A stretch of 64,000 nucleotides of DNA. It comes from Rotaria macrura. Its lineage: Eukaryota; Rotifera; Eurotatoria; Philodinida; Philodinidae. The translations under genes were made by a program, and so were the position numbers. The stretch spans positions 173,582 through 237,581 of the forward strand of contig OENT01000081.1 in NCBI GenBank assembly GCA_900239685.1. Reading direction: 5' to 3'. Positions 24,050-34,942 of this stretch are shown here, one piece after another. Under the pieces are notes generated by a model, which did not search any database, was not told where the DNA came from, and saw only the letters and a program-made list of their open reading frames with translations. The number at the start of each line of letters is the position of its first letter. Position 1 is the first letter of the stretch.

Positions 24050-27000
24050 ATGGATAGTGGACAATTAACTATTGAAAAAGTGACACAACTATTACATCAA
24101 CATACATTTCCAGCATCTGTTGAAGCAGCATTAATTGCCATACGAGAATGTTCAATGTTTTCACGTAAAGATTTATCTATGTTAGCAAATCGTTATATAT
24201 TTCCGCATTCACTTTCAACATCGAATACAAATCCATCTCAAAAAATATGGATAAAAACATTAAACAATATTCAAGAACTTCATACACTTGATATAATACG
24301 ACAATTTCTTGAAAATCAATCCGATCTAACAATATCAATACGTATATTTGATATTTTATTTTTTGATATACTTTCTGATTCAGATCATCCACTATTTACA
24401 CTTTACTATAATTTGATATTAAAATTTCTATCACTTTCTATATCATTTGAATCCAAAACAGCATTAACTATAATCGCACGATGGTTATTAACAATAGCAA
24501 ATACTATGGATTCTTTCATAACGAAAATTATCGAATATATTATACATGAACATATAGCATTAGCAATCACAAAATCGACAAATAATCTTTGTTCGATATC
24601 ACCATTATTTACAATATGTTTTATTAAACAAACATGCATATTATTAGATCAAGAAAATGTTGTTACTGACAAAAAAATAGTTCAAACACTTGTTGAATTA
24701 CTAACGCATGGTCTTAGGAGTTCTACTGATGTATTACTTGTTACTTTACAAGAAGAATTTACTACTCAAAGTAAAAACATTAGCTTTTGGCTACGTTGAT
24801 ATACGTACGATTATCTGTTCTAGATATAAGTAGAAAAAGAGTCATAAAAAGTTTTTTGAGTCTAGATATGTAAACCAGTTTGCCCAAAAAATTTTATTAT
24901 TTCATGCATAGTTTTATTTCTCTAAAGATTTCAATTCCTTGAAATTGAACAGTTTTCCTATTGAGATTCTTCATGTTGTTCAGTATGATTTAGAATCCAT
25001 ACTTCTTGTATCTCATGAAATTATAACTAATATTTAGGAATTTTGTAAGAATATTACATACAGCAGAGATAGGCAACTCCGAGTATGCACCACTTCAGCG
25101 CCAGGCAGTTCCACTCCTATTTTCAAAAATACCATTACAACTACGATTTAACTCCAATTCAATTTCGATTCCACTAAATTGAATTCGTTCGAATAGCAAT
25201 TAAAAAATAAAACTATTTGAATATGAGCCTACGAATAATATTAATGAGTTGTATGATTGTTATTCTTCACAGAATTGTTTAACAGTTAATATTAAATCAC
25301 GTTACCAATGACTTACTAAATTCTCTCTTTATCTCTATCTTCCTCGATGTGATTATTCAAGATCATCTATTTATCGGTCTCTTCATTGCGTCATAAATAT
25401 CATACACGTGCACCACTGTTTTTATCAGCTACTTTTTTCTGTTCTCTTCTGGCTAGGCACATAGTCAACCGGAATTAAAGTGTAGTTAGAAAACAGTCAT
25501 AAACCCCAACTCCGCTCCAACTCTAGTCAGCAATTGAAAGATCCCACTCCAACTGTAATGGAAGAAATGGCAACTCCGGAGTTAACTCCAACTTCAAGTT
25601 TGGCTTGGCCCTCTCTGACATATAGTAGTCGAACAAGAAATCTTTCAGTCTTGTATCTCAACTGGTATAAATATATAGTTGAGGTTTATAATAATAAGCA
25701 CCTATCTTTATCTACAAGTTTTCGATGCTAATAGAAAATATTTCACTGAAACTTTCATATTTTCTTATCACTAATATATTTGTTTCTTAAAATTTAACTA
25801 TATAATGACATACTGTTTCAATTGATACATCGCAGTATATCAAACTAAGACTGCAGATTGTAAATCTTTTGTATACACTGGTTCTCAACAAAGATCGGCC
25901 ACCCTATTTTCATTACTGTTATGACAAGCAACATCCTTTTTTTAAATTTTAATATGATTCTATAGCTGACAAAAAAACACTATACAATGGTAGTTTTTAT
26001 CCATTCATATTCACAAGAAAAATACAGAACGAGAAGAAAAAACAAAGCGATTGGAAACGAAGATAAAAAGACGCCGAAATGTTTGAAAAATTCATGATCA
26101 AGAGAAAATTGACCACCTTTTTAGTACGTTGGAAAATTAAAGAAGGCGCTCATCATGAAATCAATTAGTATAGATTTTTTAATAATCAGAAATCAACGAA
26201 AAATAATGCCTTGAAAAAGTGTAATTGTTTTCTTTTTAATTTCGAATTTTCGGAATTCTGTTCTGTATCTTTCCTGTGAAGATGAATGGAAAAAACTAAC
26301 ATTGTGTAGTGTTTGTTTGTGAGCTACTGAACCATAGTAAAGCTAACAAAAAAGAATGTTGCTTGCCACAGCAGTAATAAAAATCACGTGGTCACTTATT
26401 TTTTGCAAACCACTATGCATCGAATGAATTTCTCATCGAACAAAAGATTCTTTCATAAAATTTGAAAACAATAATACAAAATTATAGAAAAAGTGAATGA
26501 TCAGTTTTCTCAATAAGTCACTGTTCTTTTTCATACTTCAAACGTTCAAAGGATGAGTAGAGATCATCCATTGTTATTTCAACTATTATGATACGGTGCA
26601 TTTACAAACGTAGGTTCATAGTAAAGTCTTAGCACATAGAAATTTTCCAATTTTTATCATGAATAATGTTTGATATACGATAATAAGATACTTGTATGTA
26701 CTCGTGTATTTATGGTTTTCTTGATTAATGTTCGGAAAAAGATATTACTACGGTATTTTATCCGACTTACATGACTTTTTTCATGGAACTATAAATGAAA
26801 ACGGAAACGTTTTAACAAGATTAATGAGATGTATTTTATAAAAGTGTCTCATAGATTATGAGTCTTGTGAAAATTATTCGAATAAATAATAACTAGGCAA
26901 TGTAAATTGTTAGAATTGTATGAAATATTTTGTTTCGCTTAATTGTTGTACCAAAGAAATCTGATATTTGATAATGATAGATTGAAAATTCATTGGCTAT

Positions 27001-27626
27001 AGATTTTATTGAATATTATTGCCATTCTTTAATTTTGATTGTTTTCCATATTTACTCAATAGTATTCAAGTAAACTGTTTTTTTTTCCTGCAAATTACTA
27101 ATCATAAATTTCGGTAACGCTATTATTAATAGGGAATAAATACGATCGATTATATTTGTGTGATTTTCATTGATTATTTCTCTATATAGGTAGCTCATCT
27201 TCATTCAATTTTGTACCGGCATTGATTCATGTGAATGTTTTATTTCCTCTTCGTTCGTATGAATCATCGTCATTATGTTTACATCTGGATCATTTTCATA
27301 CGTCGATTCTTTCATTTTTATTTTCCATCGTTAGTAATAATTCAGATCAAAATAATATTCTTCAAAAGAATCTTTTGCCATCAAATTACTTTGAACAATT
27401 ACTTGTTACAATTCAAGATTCTATTGAACGTAACAAATTTGATCAACAATGTATTGATGAATGTATACAACGTTATTTACAAATTTTTTCTATTTGTAAA
27501 ACTTCGGCATTGCCGATAACTCATTCGAATATCTATGATTTAGAAAAGCATTTTTCTTTACTTTCACATTACAAATTATTTCATATACTAAAGCAAAAAC
27601 AAAAAGAACAATTGAATAAAACATGA
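24050..27626 (+). CDS. INTS15: Integrator complex subunit 15 (C7orf26 homologue)
   Basis: Exons 24050-24770 and 27190-27626 join in phase 1 to give 385 residues (human 449, whose Pro-rich tail is absent here). All-helical HEAT-like protein. Alignable blocks against the human protein as I recall it are LNNIQELHTLDIIRQFLENQ in the first half and SISPLFTICFIKQTCILLD. The post-junction FVPALIHVNVLFPL and the C-terminal RYLQIFSICKTSALPITHSN also align. INTS15 joins the Integrator complex, which cleaves snRNA and paused Pol II transcripts in the nucleus. The first ATG in frame after the acceptor was used. The 2419-base intron contains a 544-bp hAT-like element. SYF2 starts 49 bases after the stop. 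The assignment rests on motif-level similarity. Confidence 0.85.
25074..25617. mobile_element. Non-autonomous hAT element in the INTS15 intron
   Basis: The left end CAGAGATAGGCAA and the inverted right end CAGAGAGGGCCAA are typical hAT termini. The flanking 8-mers ACATACAG and ACATATAG differ at one base, giving the expected 8-bp duplication. Near both ends are repeated ACTCC and CAACTCC words, probable transposase-binding sites. The 544-bp element has no transposase. Confidence 0.85.
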
Positions 27627-27669
27627 ATGTTCTTATGAACTTAGAATTGATTATTATTTGAATTTTGTG

Positions 27670-27675
27670 TTTCAG
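27670..27675 (+). promoter_or_regulatory. 3' splice acceptor abutting the SYF2 ATG
   Basis: TTTCAG directly precedes the start codon, so the mature exon begins with ATG itself. The whole INTS15-SYF2 gap is 49 bases and has no AATAAA. This is the strongest single indication of trans-splicing in the window. Confidence 0.65.
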
Positions 27676-30358
27676 ATGGATCAAGAAAAAGCAACTACTG
27701 ATACTGACAGTAAACGTACAGAACGACTTGCACGATTGAAAGAACTTCATTTTCGTCGGGTATGTATTATATGAATTCATAGCTAACCAGTGAACTTCAT
27801 CAGCTGTTGGATGACCTGTCAACTGAGACAAGAGTCACTTGATCGATTTAAATAAACACTAGAATGATTGAGAATGATAAACCATATTTTGAGATATCGA
27901 TGTTTTTGTCGAATTGTAAACATAAAAATCTGGATTCACTCTAAAGCTACGTAGAAAACTGACTTAGCAATCTTGACTTCTAACTTTATATGGTGACATG
28001 TCTCAACGGGCTAAATTCAAAAGGAAATTCGTAAATTTTCGAACATTTTGTATTCTGAGCAATTCGATATTCGATAGTTTCTCGTATTGATTGATGAATC
28101 TTATTTTTTTTTATTCAAATATTTTAAGAACTGTGTTTATATAAAGTTTGAATGCGAAGCTCGAGAGTTAGATTTTTCAGTGACCTGACAGCGTTTGTAA
28201 CTTTTCGTTGAAACATTTTGTAAGTGTCTGTTAGTTTGAGAGTGAGCTAGAAGAAAATTAAACGATTTCAAACGCTTCCATTATTCTATTTCTATTCATC
28301 AAATCAATTTTGTATTCGTCGAAACTGATTTAGCTGGTGTACGAGTTTATTTTCCGAAGCATCATAAATATCTGCTTCTTTTCCATGTCGAATGCATTCA
28401 TTATCATTTGCTTTTGTTAAGTAACAAAAATAAATATAGCCGAATATATCTGCACCGAAAAACCTTCTACTAATCTATTGAAAAAAAACCTCCATGCGAC
28501 ATTTCGAAGACAGTTGTGTCTATTTTGATGATTTGAAAAATAGAAAAAAGAAACAATGATAGCATTTACTTTCATTGCATAGTATTGCAAATAGTACGCC
28601 GACGAAAACCTTGATAGCTGAATATCTTTTAGTGTTTGTTTGCATTTTTCTATGCGATGCATGCAATAGTGTGTGTAATGTATTCTGAGACGAGTGAAAT
28701 CGATCGTTTTCAGATATTTATCCGAGTGTAAAAAATTTGCTATCAGTCATGATTCTAGTATCCTTTATTTTTATGTCGAACATGATCGGAAGTATTTCGA
28801 TTTCTAAAAGAAAGACGATACTACTGCATGGCTCTGGTAATTATTAACTTTCAGATTGAGCATGCCAAAGAATAACTAAAATGTAATGAACAGGAAATAA
28901 TATTTGATTAGTATCACATGTAATTGAAGATGTAACATAATTTTTACAAGTATCACATCATGCCAGTTTTGTTTCTCTATTTTACAACTTGTCTCTAGTT
29001 TCTCTCGACTATTTCCTTTTTATGAACTGACAACGTAGTGAACGAACAGTATTGTTCATCGCTGATTGGAATTTACCGTAGTTCACAAGCTACAGCTTAA
29101 TGAAGCGATTGTCTATTCGAAGATAACCTTGTTTCAAGGGTCGATAGTCGATCCAACAGAATTCTTTGTTTATGTTGACATAAAACCAACAAGATATATG
29201 TGCATAAAAATTTTCATAGCAGATTTCAAGATTTACTTTTTTTTGCAACTCACATGAAACTTTTTCTTTATTAACTAATTGAAAAATGACTCTTGATAGA
29301 CCAATTCTTATTAAAGTCTACAGATTGTTTACGCTTAATCTAACTGTTGTTTCATTGTAGAACGAAGCTCGTAAATTAAATCACGCTGAAGTTATTGAAG
29401 AGGATCATCGACAAAATCTACCGACGAATTATGAACGTCGCTGCGAACGTGTTAAAAGACAAGAAGAACAAACTAAACGTCGACATGAAGCTGTTGAAGC
29501 TGGCCTTGATTATGAACGTGTCGAGCAATTAGATTGGACAGCTGAAGAATGCGATAAATGGGAGAAAAAACGCAAGAAAAAAAATCCTGATGTCGGTTTT
29601 GATAGTAAGTTAGTTATTTTTCTAGAAATAGTATATGGAGATTGTATTGACATGGTACCTAAACTGAACAAGAAGAAAAGCTAAGCTTTTTTAAATGAGC
29701 AGTAGAATAGAAAGAACGTGAACAAGAAGAAAAGAATTAGTTCACAGAAGTGTTTCATTGGTTATAATTTTTTGTGTAACTGTATTTGTTACCTATTGAC
29801 CTTCTTTATTCTGTTACTGTAACAATTATTAAGTAGTTTATTGTGACATTAAATAGAAATCGTACTTACTTCTTTTTATGACATTCGAAGGTCTCTTTTT
29901 AACGTAAATGAGAACTTTTTAAATTATACATTTATTCATAGATTATGAGCAGTGTACTTATCGTGCTTACTCAAAATTGACTGCACAAATAAAACCTGAT
30001 ATGCACGCATGTAATAAGCAAAAAGAAGAATTGTAAGTTTATCACTCCTATGATAAATCATTGCACTTATATGTACATCTATTAAATTTGTAGGGGTGAG
30101 GATTATTATGCAACATCGAGTTCACTAATTCATGGTACACATAAGCCAAATGAAACAGCTGTTAATCGTATGGTTGAAGATCTTGAACAGCAATATTCCA
30201 AACGTGGAAAATTTTCGCGTCGGCGTGCATTCGATATTGATGCTGATATTGATTATATCAATGAACGTAATCGGGCATTTAATAAAAAAATCGAACGTTA
30301 TTATGGAAAATATACTGCCGAAATCAAGCAAAATTTGGAGCGTGGTACAGCTGTCTAA
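27676..30358 (+). CDS. SYF2: Pre-mRNA-splicing factor SYF2
   Basis: Exons 27676-27759, 29361-29604, 29942-30032 and 30094-30358 give 227 residues (human 243). Conserved blocks in order are [59 protein letters not shown] and [19 protein letters not shown]. The near-invariant end reads [19 protein letters not shown] with YYGK here in place of FYGK. SYF2 belongs to the Prp19/NTC-associated spliceosome and contacts the U2/U6 catalytic core region. The first intron is 1601 bases. The other two are 337 and 61. It is the last gene of the four-gene cluster and the only one followed closely by a poly(A) signal. Confidence 0.97.
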
Positions 30359-30435
30359 ACAACACACATACTCGTATTCATTTGAATCCTTTTTCGTTTT
30401 TTCTTGTCTGACATTTTTCGTGTTGTTTTTGTACA

Positions 30436-30441
30436 AATAAA
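30436..30441 (+). terminator. Poly(A) signal after SYF2
   Basis: AATAAA 78 bases after the SYF2 stop. No AATAAA occurs in the gaps after DRAP1, NUDCD1 or INTS15, so this may be the common 3' end of the cluster. Confidence 0.6.
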
Positions 30442-32950
30442 CTACCAAGCTCATCTATATACTCGACTATATATATATTTATGGTCAATAATGATTTGTA
30501 TTTGTATGAGAGTAAATGGGTGATGATGTCATCAATTTCGTCGAAATGTCAATGCTTTCTTTTTGTTAAGCCCATTCGACAAGCGAGCATAAAAGTGCTT
30601 GACGTGATGTATGTCTATATATGTCCTCGTTCCTTTCGTCTTTTTCTAATTATGATACGAACACGTATTGGCTCGTATAGTGCGAGATCGATTAACAAGA
30701 CGTTAATTTTCTTTGAGACGGCAGAGGAAGAGAGTAGAACGAGTTCTTTTTTTTTCTTTCAACTAGCACTCTTACACTTTCAAAAGCGTGACCAATAGAC
30801 AGACAAACTATGAAGCAAGCAAACAACATTATCAATATAAAAGCAAATGACTGATTTGAATACGTATCATGAGCAGTTCGTTTTAAATTCACAAATACAT
30901 ATGTATATAACTAAATCAATATTCATTTAGAAGTTACTTGGAGAGAAAACATGAAAACTAATGCTTGACCTTCAACGTTAGGTATGCATTAAGTCGTGCG
31001 TCTTTTTTTTGCCATTTTTCTTTCTTTTCATGGTGCTTATGCCAAGAGCATACAAAGAAGGAAAAAAATGGAGATTGAGATAGAACCATAGAACTGCTAA
31101 TCTTTTATAACACAATGACTCCATTTGGTATTCTTTGTATAGTAGAAGTAAGTGACAACTTGATCTGCCTATTATTGGAGCACATTTCACATCAATAAAA
31201 CAAAAAACGACATTAGAATAGTGGTATAGACGAGAAATCAAACAGGCAAGAAAAACTTCCCCTTTGCTTTACTGTCAATTCAACATTTTTGTTCCTTCTT
31301 CTTTTTAAAATTCTTTTCCAACTGTTGTTGTTAAACTGGAGCCGACAATCGAGCAAGTAGTGCTTTCTGTCAGCATCGACATTTCTTTTTTTTTAGAGAA
31401 AGACAAACTAGTTGGCCCGTTCATCACCGTAAAATCTGAACTTTATTATTTCACTATATATATATATCTTTGTGAGTGAGTGTTTGTGTGTGCCAAAGGA
31501 GAACGATGAAGAAGCCGAACACGCACACTCTTACACACAGCGTTTTTTTCCTCTTCTCTCTCTCTCTTCAACTCATTCATGTCATTCACTTACTAGTGTG
31601 TTTTTCTTTTATAAATATTCAGTTCCATATTCTTGTGTTAGATATATGCCGAAACTTAACGTTACCTTCGGGCAAAAGTCTACTTAGATTAGAATAAGAA
31701 TACAAAATAAAGCCAGTTTACTTTCGCATGGCATACAAATCTATCGTATTCAAATATATGTCTTATCATTTGCAATGTATCGTCTGGTGATACAATCGAT
31801 TTATGTAAGTATTTTGAAAGAATGAATGAAATGCACAATGATATTTTGTTATTATATTACTTTTGTTTACTATAATAACGGATGCAGAGAGCAGAAAATC
31901 CATGTTCTCTTCAGCTTATCTCTTGCTTTGGTCTTAATTTTTTTCATCTCGCTATTTTTTTTTACTTTGTATAAATATCAATAATGCTCAGTTGAACATA
32001 AAAAAATGATTATAGGTCATACGTAGGTTTTGATCAGAGGAAACATCAAGAGTTAGGACAAGATATAATTGGCAAAAAGTGAAGAAAAAGTATTGATTAA
32101 TGTAGACGTTTTTCTTTCTGCCGCACTTCAATACTTGTACGATTTCTTCCTTTGCCGTATGTTTTCGTCTGTAAAAGATGACATAGAAAAACAATAGACT
32201 TTTCAAAGTAGCTAAATAATTTATATAGATGTGCTTAATGCAGTCAAAAATTACAATCGATAAAAAAAGAGACTAAGGAAGAAAAAGTAAAGAATGCAAG
32301 AACATATTTCAAATGTGTAAAATGATTGCAGTTGTGGATTAGGCATAAACCACATCTTAAGTAGGGAGAGCGACAAAATCGAATTCTATGTCTAAAAGAA
32401 AAACATAAAGAAACAAGTAACATGATTGTAGCGATTTTGTGGACACTAAATTGAAAACAGATCATTCTTTTTGCTTAGTGTCAGTGAAATCAAGTTCAGA
32501 TGAAGAGTGAAAGGAGTGAAGTCGTTTTTCCTTTTAATTTTATGCTTGATTCCAGCAATGTAAAATCAAATATATAATGTATAGTTTTCATTTATGTAAT
32601 GGCTGTAATAGAACATCGTATTCCGTCACATACTTTCGCTTACATTATCATAAATGTGTCGAAGTAATTTATTTGCACTTCTTTACAATTTCGAAATTTG
32701 ATCAATATGCTTTGATACAGGAAGAAAACGCGTGCGCATTTGGATATTTATTATCAATCTTATTTATGACGAATTCGTTTTGAAAACAGACCCATCGAAA
32801 TTCGATCGGGCATTCTCTTTTTGTTCGAATGGGCTTCAGGGTAAAGATACTCAAAAGAATTACATCACGCATTCGTCTACTATGTACATATATATATATA
32901 TATACATATATATCTATACGTATATATATACATGTATATATGTACATATA

Positions 32951-32981
<31 letters not shown>

Positions 32982-33239
32982 GTTTTTTTACACTGATAGA
33001 ACCAATTGATAACCTACTGCATTACATTGAGCATCGAGTTATTTTTGTACGAGACTATCTTCAATGTATAAAGATAATAACTGTTGCATATATTTTTTGA
33101 TAAATAACATTTTTTTTACTATATGGATCATCAACTAGAGATAACCTTCTCATTCATAATACTTTCTTTCTTACGTAATACACAAACCCATATTTGTCGA
33201 CTAGTAATTGATTTCATTCTTTTCTTTTTTTCATTGCAG
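30442..33239. other. Intergenic AT-rich DNA with microsatellite
   Basis: No supported gene. A 100-base imperfect (TA)n tract with ACATAT interruptions lies at 32884-32982. Smaller TA and T-rich tracts lie at about 31455-31469 and 31555-31567. An acceptor TTCATTGCAG at 33230-33239 marks the exon edge of the next gene. Confidence 0.5.
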
Positions 33240-33271
33240 GGATTATCTATTGCTTGTCTCGTCAATAGACG

Positions 33272-34942
33272 ATGAATCCACTGGAGACGAATATAGTTTT
33301 ATGGGCTATATGTTCCATAATTTTATTAGAAATTTTAGTTATCATCTGTATCTGCCGGTTCTGTTGCAAACGTTTCAAATCGAAACGATTTTATGTTAAG
33401 GTAACACAGTTTTACTTTTTAATGAATACATATTAATATTCTCAAATAGGAAAACATTATCATTCTAACGATTGATATCTAATGTCAAGTTGACACTTGA
33501 TGTTACTTGTTAATCGCTATCGAAGGTGAATAGTTGGTTATTTTACTGAGAATACTGTTTTTGTCAATGAAAAAAAAATAAATCAACACCGTTCTATTTT
33601 CTTTATAGTTAATCGTTTCTAAGAAAGTCACTATTTAACTAAGTCAGTTGCTTTAAACATACAGCTTTTCTTTGCTACTCAAAGTCAATTTTAAATCAAA
33701 AGAAAAGAAATATTTGAGACGATTTAATTTGTGCTTACATTGAATCAAAAATCAATTTTTTTATCAATCTTATAGCGAGAAGAATATGAATATCTCCAGG
33801 GCAATAGTGGTGCACTTTCGCAATTTCAATCAACTATTCTGCGTCCTCCACATGCTGATGAATTAGCACTTGTTGGTACTATTCGAGAACCAAATTCTAC
33901 TATGCCTTTCGATAATGGTATCCAAAACTTCGGTTTTTATCGTGATGATAATAATAATGGTGACGATGAGTATAATCCACCAGCAGCATCTCTATTAGCA
34001 TCACCTCCATCATCAGCTCAACATTTAAATTGGATTGAACTACGACCGCCAACAACAAACGGTATAATTAGTACTGCGCAATTATCACCAGCTGATTATG
34101 AAATTCGTTCGTTTCCAACCGATGATTACCTTTATGCACATCAATCTTCCCCACCTCGTCCAACGATAATTGATTTTCGTCCATATCGAGATGAATACGA
34201 ACGGGATGATCAGTTTCAAGATTTTGATGACGAAGAATTAGAAAATTTTCAATTCCATTCTCTTTACCGTCCTGAACTGATGCAATCACATATGCAACGA
34301 ACTGATACATCAACTGAATCATTCGGTGGTACACAGCTAACACTCGTACCTAAGTCTATTCTTAAAGGTAGTACGAGTACAACACCACCAGTCGATTTAA
34401 TATCAACACCATACTCTCAGATACATCGTAGTCGCACATCATCAAAATTTGACGACTCCCCACGTATGTCTGTAAAAATAAATACAGATGAAACAATAGC
34501 GATCGATTATCCTACAAGTGCAATTGAAAAAAACGTTCCAACTACATCAACTATGCCTACGGCTATTCCAACATCGTCATTATTATCACCAAGTCGAATG
34601 CGTTTCGCTAGTGTTAGTCAATTAAATGAAATCGAATGGGAAGTGCCCAGAGAATTTCGTACTGTAGTTTATGATTTAATGGAAGATCGACAGCTACGTC
34701 GTGGTGCTTCAATTTATAGTTCTAATGCAAATTTAAATAATAATAATAATAATAATAATGTTAATTACAATGGCAAATCATCCAATCGACAGCGAAGTCA
34801 ATCAGCTGCTGTTGATCAACGAACATATGTATCACGCATATTTGTACCATGGGATCATGACAAGAAAATTGTTCAACCTCTCTTCCTGTCTAATGCTATC
34901 GAACAAGGAGATAATACACAACAAAAAGCATTTGAATATTAA
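33272..34942 (+). CDS. Single-pass membrane protein, unknown family, 431 aa
   Basis: Exons 33272-33400 and 33776-34942 (375-base intron, phase 0) give 431 residues. A very short N-terminus (MNPLETN) precedes one membrane span (residues about 8-30). A Cys-rich and strongly basic juxtamembrane segment follows (FCCKRFKSKRFYVKR). The rest is a long disordered Ser/Thr/Pro tail. Positive charge after the span suggests the tail is cytosolic. Tail landmarks are REEYEYLQG, an acidic DFDDEELENF, LVPKSILKG, a poly-Asn run, EWEVPREFRTVVYDL and a C-terminal KAFEY. An acceptor TTGCAG lies 32 bases before the ATG. I do not recognise the family. A scaffold or signalling-adaptor role would be guesswork. Confidence 0.8.

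Noticed and set aside
27235-27831. Frames overlapping INTS15 exon 2 and SYF2 exon 1
   Set aside because: They overlap better supported exons and have hydrophobic or random composition.
30125-30454. Frames on the other strand and frame over SYF2 exon 4
   Set aside because: Shadows of the conserved SYF2 C-terminal exon.
32702-33100. Tyr/Ile-rich frames on both strands
   Set aside because: They come from the (TA)n microsatellite at 32884-32982.
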